A DNA stretch of 64,000 bases from Diprion similis (Eukaryota > Arthropoda > Insecta > Hymenoptera > Diprionidae), in assembly GCF_021155765.1 (NCBI RefSeq), contig NC_060106.1:21540031-21604030 (forward strand). Direction: 5' to 3'. The position numbers and the translations under genes are program-made. Positions 1 through 12,900 of the stretch are shown one piece after another (positions within the stretch are counted from its first letter, which is position 1; each line of letters begins with the position of its first letter). The notes under the pieces are model-generated. The model saw only the letters and a list, made by a program, of their open reading frames with translations. It ran no database searches and was not told the DNA's origin.

Positions 1-139
1 ATGATGTGTCTATCTCAACTCACTGATCTCTCTCGGCATACTCCGGTCTGCAGAAAAGCATATACAGTGCACGTAGCGTACTGTTATACCCACGGAGCAG
101 TATTATATCTCAGTGCAGTCAACGCTCAGTGTTTCTAGC
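1..139. other. unique flank left of the repeat region
   Basis: No similarity to the satellite monomer and no convincing coding frame was seen here. It is the only apparently single-copy DNA to the left of the array in this window. Confidence 0.4.
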
Positions 140-335
140 AGTCGAATTGATTCCAGCGTTATCGCAAATCGATAAAATTTTCACCAAGAGTCCAAAGGGG
201 TTGACATTACTTTTTTTTTTAGGAAAAATCTTTCATGTCTGAATCGATTTGTATGAACCTTTCTGGACTAAGTGGACCCTCGGCATTGCGAGAAAAATAT
301 CTGGACTAGCAAAAGACCAACAGCTAAGGAGATAC
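140..335 (+). repeat. diverged satellite half-monomer, left outer flank
   Basis: This stretch aligns by eye with the second half of the 304-bp monomer. It has the same order of landmarks: a GAATTGATT-like start, CCAAAGGGGTT, a T-run, GAAAAATCTTT, GAATCGATTTGTATGA, a CCTTTCTGGA-like block and GACCAACAGC. It is much more diverged than any monomer inside the array. After about 335 the monomer similarity stops and the spacer begins. The same junction (GACCAACAGCTA.. into spacer) is found on the right side at about 30230-30250. Confidence 0.75.
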
Positions 336-715
336 AAAAAAAACAAGAAAAATTCATTTTATATTTTTTATTTTAATTCGGGTTACATGAAACGATAACA
401 ATACAACAATATCATACTTATTACATTGGTTCCTGCAGAGGTGTGTTGTACCTGTACGCATACATGCCATAACTTAAGCTATATTTAACAATATGTGTGA
501 TAGACACTAGCTAACACAATATTTTTCAGATTCTGTTGAGGACATGATGTTATACTATTGAGTGTTGTTTAATCACATTTTTGCATTTACATTTATCGGT
601 TACTTTAATACTACTCAACAACTTGTTATATTTTTACACACTGACACCCAAGCACTTGCATTAGAATTAGGGTATATTGAATAAACAGCTGAAACTTAGT
701 AGATACAAATTTGTC
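336..715. repeat. left copy of the array-flanking spacer
   Basis: This is AT-rich non-monomer DNA that reappears on the far side of the array. Shared blocks in the same order are CCTGCAGAGGTGTG (432-445 versus 30341-30354), ACTTAAGCT (472-480 versus 30374-30382), CTGACACCCAA (641-651 versus 30560-30570) and GTATATTGAATAAAC (672-686 versus 30796-30810). Downstream of it, monomer-like sequence resumes weakly from about 840 and clearly from about 893. No open frame, terminal inverted repeat or target-site duplication was recognised. Confidence 0.7.
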
Positions 716-915
716 ATTTTTCTTCCCCACCTTTTCGAAATCCGTGTGCCAATGCAAGGAATTTGGCCGGAATATTTGGTAACTAATTGGGCGACTAGAA
801 ACGCAGTGAACGCACTGAGAAGAGCAAAGGCCATACGGCGAAGAAATTGCGTAGTGAGAAGCAGCAGCAGGAAAAAGAGAGAAAAGAAGCCCTTCGTTTT
901 TCGGCTGTAACTCTC

Positions 916-3900
916 GATCCATTGCTCGCATTGTATTCGGACTGCGCTCAATCGATTCCTCTCGCAAAATTACGTCGGAATAGTACCTGAGAGAATTAAT
1001 TGCAGCACTTTTCAAAGTCGTCGAAATTTTTACCAAAAATGCAAAGGGGTTAGCCTTGGATTTTTTTTGACCGAAAAATCTTTTGTCTTGGAATCGATTT
1101 GTATGACCCTTTCCGGAGTAAATCGACCCCCAGGAACTCAAAAAACGCACGAAACAGAGCGTAGAACCAACAGCAGAGGAATGAGGACAAAAATGAGCAG
1201 TTTTTCGCCTGTAACTTTTGATCCGTTGCTCGCAGCGTATTGGGACTGCGCTTAATCGATTCCTCTCGCAAAATTACGTCGGAATAGTGCCTGAAAGAAT
1301 TAATTGCAGCACTTTTCAAAGTCGTCGAAATTTTTACCAAAAATGCAAAGGGGTTAGCCTTGGATTTTTTTTGGCCGAAAAATCTTTTGTCTTGGAATCG
1401 ATTTGTATGACCCTTTCCGGAGTAAATCGACCCCCAGGAACTCAAAAAACGCACGAAACAGAGCGTAGAAACAACAGCAGAGGGATGAGGACGAAAATAA
1501 GCAGTTTTTCGCCTGTAACTTTTGATCCGTTGCTCGCAGCGTATTGGGACTGCGCTTAATCGATTCCTATCGCAAAATTACGTCGGAATAGTGCCTGAAA
1601 GAATTAATTGCAGCACTTTTCAAAGTCGTCGAAATTTTTACCAAAAATGCAAAGGGGTGAGCCTTGGATTTTTTTTGGCCAAAAAATCTTTTGTCTTGGA
1701 ATCGATTTGTATGACCCTTTGCGGAGTAAATCGACCCCCAGGAACTCAAAAAACGCACGAAACAGAGCGTAGAACCAACAGCAGAGAAATGAGGACGAAA
1801 ATAAGCAGTTTTTCGCCTGTAACTTTTGATCCGTTGCTCGCAGCGTATTGGGACTGCGCTTAATCGATTCCTCTCGCAAAATTACGTCGGAATAGTGCCT
1901 GAAAGAATTAATTGCAGCACTTTTCAAAGTCGTCGAAATTTTTACCAAAAATGCAAAGGGGTTAGCCTTGGATTTTTTTTGGCCGAAAAATCTTTTGTCT
2001 TGGAATCGATTTGTATGACCCTTTCCGGAATAAATCGACCCCCAGGAACTCAAAAAACGCACGAAACAGAGCGTAGAACCAACAGCAGAGGAATGAGGAC
2101 GAAAATAAGCAGTTTTTCGCCTGTAACTTTTGATCCGTTGCTCGCAGCGTATTGGGACTGCGCTTAATCGATTCCTCTCGCAAAATTACGTCGGAATGGT
2201 GCCTGAAAGAATTAATTGCAGCACTTTTCAAAGTCGTCGAAATTTTTACCAAAAATGCAAAGGGGTTAGCCTTGGATTTTTTTTGGCCGAAAAATCTTTT
2301 GTCTTGGAATCGATTTGTATGACCCTTTCCGGAGTAAATCGACCCCCAGGAACTCAAAAAACGCACGAAACAGAGCGTAGAACCAACAGCAGAGGAATAA
2401 GGACGAAAATAAGCAGTTTTTCGCCTGTAACTTTTGATCCGTTGCTCGCAGCGTATTGGGACTGCGCTTAATCGATTCCTCTCGCAAAATTACGTCGGAA
2501 TAGTGCCTAAAAGAATTAATTGCAGCACTTTTCAAAGTCGTCGAAATTTTTACCAAAAATGCAAAGGGGTTAGCCTTGGATTTTTTTTGGTCGAAAAATC
2601 TTTTGTCTTGGAATCGATTTGTATGACCCTTTCCGGAGTAAATCGACCCCCAGGAACTCAAAAAACGCACGAAACAGAGCGTAGAACCAACAGCAGAGGA
2701 ATGAGGACGAAAATAAGCAGTTTTTCGCCTGTAACTTTTGATCCGTTGCTCGCAGCGTATTGGGACTGCGCTTAATCGATTCCTCTCGCAAAATTACGTC
2801 GGAATAGTGCCTAAAAGAATTAATTGCAGCACTTTTCAAAGTCGTCGAAATTTTTACCAAAAATGCAAAGGGGTTAGCCTTGGATTTTTTTTGGCCGAAA
2901 AATCTTTTGTCTTGGAATCGATTTGTATGACCCTTTCCGGAGTAAATCGACCCCCAGGAACTCAAAAAACGCACGAAACAGAGCGTAGAACCAACAGCAG
3001 AGGAATGAGGACGAAAATAAGCAGTTTTTCGCCTGTAACTTTTGATCCGTTGCTCGCAGCGTATTGGGACTGCGCTTAATCGATTCCTCTCGCAAAATTA
3101 CGTCGGAATAGTGCCTGAAAGAATTAATTGCAGCACTTTTCAAAGTCGTCGAAATTTTTACCAAAAATGCAAAGGGGTTAGCCTTGGATTTTTTTTGGCC
3201 GAAAAATCTTTTGTCTTGGAATCGATTTGTATGACCCTTTCCGGAGTAAATCGACCCCCAGGAACTCAAAAAACGCACGAAACAGAGCGTAGAACCAACA
3301 GCAGAGGAATGAGGACGAAAATAAGCAGTTTTTCGCCTGTAACTTTTGATCCGTTGCTCGCAGCGTATTGGGACTGCGCTTAATCGATTCCTCTCGCAAA
3401 ATTACGTCGGAATAGTGCCTGAAAGAATTAATTGCAGCACTTTTCAAAGTCGTCGAAATTTTTACCAAAAATGCAAAGGGGTTAGCCTTGGATTTTTTTT
3501 GGTCGAAAAATCTTTTGTCTTGGAATCGATTTGTATGACCCTTTCCGGAGTAAATCGACCCCCAGGAACTCAAAAAACGCACGAAACAGAGCGTAGAACC
3601 AACAGCAGAGGAATGAGGACGAAAATAAGCAGTTTTTCGCCTGTAACTTTTGATCCGTTGCTCGCAGCGTATTGGGACTGCGCTTAATCGATTCCTCTCG
3701 CAAAATTACGTCGGAATAGTGCCTGAAAGAATTAATTGCAGCACTTTTCAAAGTCGTCGAAATTTTTACCAAAAATGCAAAGGGGTTAGCCTTGGATTTT
3801 TTTTGGCCGAAAAATCTTTTGTCTTGGAATCGATTTGTATGACCCTTTCCGGAGTAAATCGACCCCCAGGAACTCAAAAAACGCACGAAACAGAGCGTAG

Positions 3901-6900
3901 AACCAACAGCAGAGGAATGAGGACGAAAATAAGCAGTTTTTCGCCTGTAACTTTTGATCCGTTGCTCGCAGCGTATTGGGACTGCGCTTAATCGATTCCT
4001 CTCGCAAAATTACGTCGGAATGGTGCCTGAAAGAATTAATTGCAGCACTTTTCAAAGTCGTCGAAATTTTTACCAAAAATGCAAAGGGGTTAGCCTTGGA
4101 TTTTTTTTGGCCGAAAAATCTTTTGTCTTGGAATCGATTTGTATGACCCTTTCCGGAGTAAATCGACCCCCAGGAACTCAAAAAACGCACGAAACAGAGC
4201 GTAGAACCAACAGCAGAGGAATGAGGACGAAAATAAGCAGTTTTTCGCCTGTAACTTTTGATCCGTTGCTCGCAGCGTATTGGGACTGCGCTTAATCGAT
4301 TCCTCTCGCAAAATTACGTCGGAATAGTGCCTAAAAGAATTAATTGCAGCACTTTTCAAAGTCGTCGAAATTTTTACCAAAAATGCAAAGGGGTTAGCCT
4401 TGGATTTTTTTTGGTCGAAAAATCTTTTGTCTTGGAATCGATTTGTATGACCCTTTCCGGAGTAAATCGACCCCCAGGAACTCAAAAAACGCACGAAACA
4501 GAGCGTAGAACCAACAGCAGAGGAATGAGGACGAAAATAAGCAGTTTTTCGCCTGTAACTTTTGATCCGTTGCTCGCAGCGTATTGGGACTGCGCTTAAT
4601 CGATTCCTCTCGCAAAATTACGTCGGAATAGTGCCTGAAAGAATTAATTGCAGCACTGTTCAAAGTCGTCGAAATTTTTACCAAAAATGCAAAGGGGTTA
4701 GCCTTGGATTTTTTTTGGCCGAAAAATCTTTTGTCTTGGAATCGATTTGTATGACCCTTTCCGGAGTAAATCGACCCCCAGGAACTCAAAAAACGCACGA
4801 AACAGAGCGTAGAACCAACAGCAGAGGAATGAGGACGAAAATAAGCAGTTTTTCGCCTGTAACTTTTGATCCGTTGCTCGCAGCGTATTGGGACTGCGCT
4901 TAATCGATTCCTCTCGCAAAATTACGTCGGAATAGTGCCTGAAAGAATTAATTGCAGCACTTTTCAAAGTCGTCGAAATTTTTACCAAAAATGCAAAGGG
5001 GTTAGCCTTGGATTTTTTTTGGCCGAAAAATCTTTTGTCTTGGAATCGATTTGTATGACCCTTTCCGGAGTAAATCGACCCCCAGGAACTCAAAAAACGC
5101 ACGAAACAGAGCGTAGAACCAACAGCAGAGGAATGAGGACGAAAATAAGCAGTTTTTCGCCTGTAACTTTTGATCCGTTGCTCGCAGCGTATTGGGACTG
5201 CGCTTAATCGATTCCTCTCGCAAAATTACGTCGGAATAGTGCCTGAAAGAATTAATTGCAGCACTTTTCAAAGTCGTCGAAATTTTTACCAAAAATGCAA
5301 AGGGGTTAGCCTTGGATTTTTTTTGGCCGAAAAATCTTTTGTCTTGGAATCGATTTGTATGACCCTTTCCGGAATAAATCGACCCCCAGGAACTCAAAAA
5401 ACGCACGAAACAGAGCGTAGAACCAACAGCAGAGGAATGAGGACGAAAATAAGCAGTTTTTCGCCTGTAACTTTTGATCCGTTGCTCGCAGCGTATTGGG
5501 ACTGCGCTTAATCGATTCCTCTCGCAAAATTACGTCGGAATGGTGCCTGAAAGAATTAATTGCAGCACTTTTCAAAGTCGTCGAAATTTTTACCAAAAAT
5601 GCAAAGGGGTTAGCCTTGGATTTTTTTTGGCCGAAAAATCTTTTGTCTTGGAATCGATTTGTATGACCCTTTCCGGAGTAAATCGACCCCCAGGAACTCA
5701 AAAAACGCACGAAACAGAGCGTAGAACCAACAGCAGAGGAATGAGGACGAAAATAAGCAGTTTTTCGCCTGTAACTTTTGATCCGTTGCTCGCAGCGTAT
5801 TGGGACTGCGCTTAATCGATTCCTCTCGCAAAATTACGTCGGAATAGTGCCTAAAAGAATTAATTGCAGCACTTTTCAAAGTCGTCGAAATTTTTACCAA
5901 AAATGCAAAGGGGTTAGCCTTGGATTTTTTTTGGTCGAAAAATCTTTTGTCTTGGAATCGATTTGTATGACCCTTTCCGGAGTAAATCGACCCCCAGGAA
6001 CTCAAAAAACGCACGAAACAGAGCGTAGAACCAACAGCAGAGGAATGAGGACGAAAATAAGCAGTTTTTCGCCTGTAACTTTTGATCCGTTGCTCGCAGC
6101 GTATTGGGACTGCGCTTAATCGATTCCTCTCGCAAAATTACGTCGGAATAGTGCCTGAAAGAATTAATTGCAGCACTGTTCAAAGTCGTCGAAATTTTTA
6201 CCAAAAATGCAAAGGGGTTAGCCTTGGATTTTTTTTGGCCGAAAAATCTTTTGTCTTGGAATCGATTTGTATGACCCTTTCCGGAGTAAATCGACCCCCA
6301 GGAACTCAAAAAACGCACGAAACAGAGCGTAGAACCAACAGCAGAGGAATGAGGACGAAAATAAGCAGTTTTTCGCCTGTAACTTTTGATCCGTTGCTCG
6401 CAGCGTATTGGGACTGCGCTTAATCGATTCCTCTCGCAAAATTACGTCGGAATAGTGCCTGAAAGAATTAATTGCAGCACTTTTCAAAGTCGTCGAAATT
6501 TTTACCAAAAATGCAAAGGGGTTAGCCTTGGATTTTTTTTGGCCGAAAAATCTTTTGTCTTGGAATCGATTTGTATGACCCTTTCCGGAGTAAATCGACC
6601 CCCAGGAACTCAAAAAACGCACGAAACAGAGCGTAGAACCAACAGCAGAGGAATGAGGACGAAAATAAGCAGTTTTTCGCCTGTAACTTTTGATCCGTTG
6701 CTCGCAGCGTATTGGGACTGCGCTTAATCGATTCCTCTCGCAAAATTACGTCGGAATAGTGCCTGAAAGAATTAATTGCAGCACTTTTCAAAGTCGTCGA
6801 AATTTTTACCAAAAATGCAAAGGGGTTAGCCTTGGATTTTTTTTGGCCGAAAAATCTTTTGTCTTGGAATCGATTTGTATGACCCTTTCCGGAGTAAATC

Positions 6901-9900
6901 GACCCCCAGGAACTCAAAAAACGCACGAAACAGAGCGTAGAACCAACAGCAGAGGAATGAGGACGAAAATAAGCAGTTTTTCGCCTGTAACTTTTGATCC
7001 GTTGCTCGCAGCGTATTGGGACTGCGCTTAATCGATTCCTCTCGCAAAATTACGTCGGAATAGTGCCTGAAAGAATTAATTGCAGCACTTTTCAAAGTCG
7101 TCGAAATTTTTACCAAAAATGCAAAGGGGTTAGCCTTGGATTTTTTTTGGTCGAAAAATCTTTTGTCTTGGAATCGATTTGTATGACCCTTTCCGGAGTA
7201 AATCGACCCCCAGGAACTCAAAAAACGCACGAAACAGAGCGTAGAACCAACAGCAGAGGAATGAGGACGAAAATAAGCAGTTTTTCGCCTGTAACTTTTG
7301 ATCCGTTGCTCGCAGCGTATTGGGACTGCGCTTAATCGATTCCTCTCGCAAAATTACGTCGGAATAGTGCCTGAAAGAATTAATTGCAGCACTTTTCAAA
7401 GTCGTCGAAATTTTTACCAAAAATGCAAAGGGGTTAGCCTTGGATTTTTTTTGGCCGAAAAATCTTTTGTCTTGGAATCGATTTGTATGACCCTTTCCGG
7501 AGTAAATCGACCCCCAGGAACTCAAAAAACGCACGAAACAGAGCGTAGAACCAACAGCAGAGGAATGAGGACGAAAATAAGCAGTTTTTCGCCTGTAACT
7601 TTTGATCCGTTGCTCGCAGCGTATTGGGACTGCGCTTAATCGATTCCTCTCGCAAAATTACGTCGGAATAGTGCCTGGAAGAATTAATTGCAGCACTTTT
7701 CAAAGTCGTCGAAATTTTTACCAAAAATGCAAAGGGGTTAGCCTTGGATTTTTTTTGGTCGAAAAATCTTTTGTCTTGGAATCGATTTGTATGACCCTTT
7801 CCGGAGTAAATCGACCCCCAGGAACTCAAAAAACGCACGAAACAGAGCGTAGAACCAACAGCAGAGGAATGAGGACGAAAATAAGCAGTTTTTCGCCTGT
7901 AACTTTTGATCCGTTGCTCGCAGCGTATTGGGACTGCGCTTAATCGATTCCTCTCGCAAAATTACGTCGGAATAGTGCCTGAAAGAATTAATTGCAGCAC
8001 TTTTCAAAGTCGTCGAAATTTTTACCAAAAATGCAAAGGGGTTAGCCTTGGATTTTTTTTGGTCGAAAAATCTTTTGTCTTGGAATCGATTTGTATGACC
8101 CTTTCCGGAGTAAATCGACCCCCAGGAACTCAAAAAACGCACGAAACAGAGCGTAGAACCAACAGCAGAGGAATGAGGACGAAAATAAGCAGTTTTTCGC
8201 CTGTAACTTTTGATCCGTTGCTCGCAGCGTATTGGGACTGCGCTTAATCGATTCCTCTCGCAAAATTACGTCGGAATAGTGCCTGAAAGAATTAATTGCA
8301 GCACTTTTCAAAGTCGTCGAAATTTTTACCAAAAATGCAAAGGGGTTAGCCTTGGATTTTTTTTGGCCGAAAAATCTTTTGTCTTGGAATCGATTTGTAT
8401 GACCCTTTCCGGAGTAAATCGACCCCCAGGAACTCAAAAAACGCACGAAACAGAGCGTAGAACCAACAGCAGAGGAATGAGGACGAAAATAAGCAGTTTT
8501 TCGCCTGTAACTTTTGATCCGTTGCTCGCAGCGTATTGGGACTGCGCTTAATCGATTCCTCTCGCAAAATTACGTCGGAATAGTGCCTGAAAGAATTAAT
8601 TGCAGCACTTTTCAAAGTCGTCGAAATTTTTACCAAAAATGCAAAGGGGTTAGCCTTGGATTTTTTTTGGCCGAAAAATCTTTTGTCTTGGAATCGATTT
8701 GTATGACCCTTTCCGGAGTAAATCGACCCCCAGGAACTCAAAAAACGCACGAAACAGAGCGTAGAACCAACAGCAGAGGAATGAGGACGAAAATAAGCAG
8801 TTTTTCGCCTGTAACTTTTGATCCGTTGCTCGCAGCGTATTGGGACTGCGCTTAATCGATTCCTCTCGCAAAATTACGTCGGAATAGTGCCTGAAAGAAT
8901 TAATTGCAGCACTTTTCAAAGTCGTCGAAATTTTTACCAAAAATGCAAAGGGGTTAGCCTTGGATTTTTTTTGGCCGAAAAATCTTTTGTCTTGGAATCG
9001 ATTTGTATGACCCTTTCCGGAGTAAATCGACCCCCAGGAACTCAAAAAACGCACGAAACAGAGCGTAGAACCAACAGCAGAGGAATGAGGACGAAAATAA
9101 GCAGTTTTTCGCCTGTAACTTTTGATCCGTTGCTCGCAGCGTATTGGGACTGCGCTTAATCGATTCCTCTCGCAAAATTACGTCGGAATAGTGCCTGAAA
9201 GAATTAATTGCAGCACTTTTCAAAGTTGTCGAAATTTTTACCAAAAATGCAAAGGGGTTAGCCTTGGATTTTTTTTGGCCGAAAAATCTTTTGTCTTGGA
9301 ATCGATTTGTATGACCCTTTCCGGAGTAAATCGACCCCCAGGAACTCAAAAAACGCACGAAACAGAGCGTAGAACCAACAGCAGAGGAATGAGGACGAAA
9401 ATAAGCAGTTTTTCGCCTGTAACTTTTGATCCGTTGCTCGCAGCGTATTGGGACTGCGCTTAATCGATTCCTCTCGCAAAATTACGTCGGAATAGTGCCT
9501 GAAAGAATTAATTGCAGCACTTTTCAAAGTCGTCGAAATTTTTACCAAAAATGCAAAGGGGTTAGCCTTGGATTTTTTTTGGCCGAAAAATCTTTTGTCT
9601 TGGAATCGATTTGTATGACCCTTTCCGGAGTAAATCGACCCCCAGGAACTCAAAAAACGCACGAAACAGAGCGTAAAACCAACAGCAGAGGAATGAGGAC
9701 GAAAATAAGCAGTTTTTCGCCTGTAACTTTTGATCCGTTGCTCGCAGCGTATTGGGACTGCGCTTAATCGATTCCTCTCGCAAAATTACGTCGGAATAGT
9801 GCCTGAAAGAATTAATTGCAGCACTTTTCAAAGTCGTCGAAATTTTTACCAAAAATGCAAAGGGGTTAGCCTTGGATTTTTTTTGGCCGAAAAATCTTTT

Positions 9901-12900
9901 GTCTTGGAATCGATTTGTATGACCCTTTCCGGAGTAAATCGACCCCCAGGAACTCAAAAAACGCACGAAACAGAGCGTAGAACCAACAGCAGAGGAATGA
10001 GGACGAAAATAAGCAGTTTTTCGCCTGTAACTTCTGATCCGTTGCTCGCAGCGTATTGGGACTGCGCTTAATCGATTCCTCTCGCAAAATTACGTCGGAA
10101 TAGTGCCTGAAAGAATTAATTGCAGCACTTTTCAAAGTCGTCGAAATTTTTACCAAAAATGCAAAGGGGTTAGCCTTGGATTTTTTTTGGCCGAAAAATC
10201 TTTTGTCTTGGAATCGATTTGTATGACCCTTTCCGGAGTAAATCGACCCCCAGGAACTCAAAAAACGCACGAAACAGAGCGTAGAACCAACAGCAGAGAA
10301 ATGAGGACGAAAATAAGCAGTTTTTCGCCTGTAACTTTTGATCCGTTGCTCGCAGCGTATTGGGACTGCGCTTAATCGATTCCTCTCGCAAAATTACGTC
10401 GGAATAGTGCCTGAAAGAATTAATTGCAGCACTTTTCAAAGTCGTCGAAATTTTTACCAAAAATGCAAAGGGGTTAGCCTTGGATTTTTTTTGGCCGAAA
10501 AATCTTTTGTCTTGGAATCGATTTGTATGACCCTTTCCGGAGTAAATCGACCCCCAGGAACTCAAAAAACGCACGAAACAGAGCGTAGAACCAACAGCAG
10601 AGGAATGAGGACGAAAATAAGCAGTTTTTCGCCTGTAACTTTTGATCCGTTGCTCGCAGCGTATTGGGACTGCGCTTAATCGATTCCTCTCGCAAAATTA
10701 CGTCGGAATAGTGCCTGAAAGAATTAATTGCAGCACTTTTCAAAGTCGTCGAAATTTTTACCAAAAATGCAAAGGGGTTAGCCTTGGATTTTTTTTGGCC
10801 GTAAAATCTTTTGTCTTGGAATCGATTTGTATGACCCTTTCCGGAGTAAATCGACCCCCAGGAACTCAAAAAACGCACGAAACAGAGCGTAGAACCAACA
10901 GCAGAGAAATGAGGACGAAAATAAGCAGTTTTTCGCCTGTAACTTTTGATCCGTTGCTCGCAGCGTATTGGGACTGCGCTTAATCGATTCCTCTCGCAAA
11001 ATTACGTCGGAATAGTGCCTGAAAGAATTAATTGCAGCACTTTTCAAAGTCGTCGAAATTTTTACCAAAAATGCAAAGGGGTTAGCCTTGGATTTTTTTT
11101 GGCCGAAAAATCTTTTGTCTTGGAATCGATTTGTATGACCCTTTCCGGAGTAAATCGACCCCCAGGAACTCAAAAAACGCACGAAACAGAGCGTAGAACC
11201 AACAGCAGAGGAATGAGGACGAAAATAAGCAGTTTTTCGCCTGTAACTTTTGATCCGTTGCTCGCAGCGTATTGGGACTGCGCTTAATCGATTCCTCTCG
11301 CAAAATTACGTCGGAATAGTGCCTGAAAGAATTAATTGCAGCACTTTTCAAAGTCGTCGAAATTTTTACCAAAAATGCAAAGGGGTTAGCCTTGGATTTT
11401 TTTTGGCCGAAAAATCTTTTGTCTTGGAATCGATTTGTATGACCCTTTCCGGAGTAAATCGACCCCCAGGAACTCAAAAAACGCACGAAACAGAGCGTAG
11501 AACCAACAGCAGAGAAATGAGGACGAAAATAAGCAGTTTTTCGCCTGTAACTTTTGATTCGTTGCTCGCAGCGTATTGGGACTGCGCTTAATCGATTCCT
11601 CTCGCAAAATTACGTCGGAATAGTGCCTGAAAGAATTAATTGCAGCACTTTTCAAAGTCGTCGAAATTTTTACCAAAAATGCAAAGGGGTTAGCCTTGGA
11701 TTTTTTTTGGCCGAAAAATCTTTTGTCTTGGAATCGATTTGTATGACCCTTTCCGGAGTAAATCGACCCCCAGGAACTCAAAAAACGCACGAAACAGAGC
11801 GTAGAACCAACAGCAGAGGAATGAGGACGAAAATAAGCAGTTTTTCGCCTGTAACTTTTGATCCGTTGCTCGCAGCGTATTGGGACTGCGCTTAATCGAT
11901 TCCTCTCGCAAAATTACGTCGGAATAGTGCCTGAAAGAATTAATTGCAGCACTTTTCAAAGTCGTCGAAATTTTTACCAAAAATGCAAAGGGGTTAGCCT
12001 TGGATTTTTTTTGGCCGAAAAATCTTTTGTCTTGGAATCGATTTGTATGACCCTTTCCGGAGTAAATCGACCCCCAGGAACTCAAAAAACGCACGAAACA
12101 GAGCGTAGAACCAACAGCAGAGAAATGAGGACGAAAATAAGCAGTTTTTCGCCTGTAACTTTTGATTCGTTGCTCGCAGCGTATTGGGACTGCGCTTAAT
12201 CGATTCCTCTCGCAAAATTACGTCGGAATAGTGCCTGAAAGAATTAATTGCAGCACTTTTCAAAGTCGTTGAAATTTTTACCAAAAATGCAAAGGGGTTA
12301 GCCTTGGATTTTTTTTGGCCGAAAAATCTTTTGTCTTGGAATCGATTTGTATGACCCTTTCCGGAGTAAATCGACCCCCAGGAACTCAAAAAACGCACGA
12401 AACAGAGCGTAGAACCAACAGCAGAGGAATGAGGACGAAAATAAGCAGTTTTTCGCCTGTAACTTTTGATCCGTTGCTCGCAGCGTATTGGGACTGCGCT
12501 TAATCGATTCCTCTCGCAAAATTACGTCGGAATAGTGCCTGAAAGAATTAATTGCAGCACTTTTCAAAGTCGTCGAAATTTTTACCAAAAATGCAAAGGG
12601 GTTAGCCTTGGATTTTTTTTGGCCGAAAAATCTTTTGTCTTGGAATCGATTTGTATGACCCTTTCCGGAGTAAATCGACCCCCAGGAACTCAAAAAACGC
12701 ACGAAACAGAGCGTAGAACCAACAGCAGAGGAATGAGGACGAAAATAAGCAGTTTTTCGCCTGTAACTTTTGATCCGTTGCTCGCAGCGTATTGGGACTG
12801 CGCTTAATCGATTCCTCTCGCAAAATTACGTCGGAATAGTGCCTGAAAGAATTAATTGCAGCACTTTTCAAAGTCGTCGAAATTTTTACCAAAAATGCAA

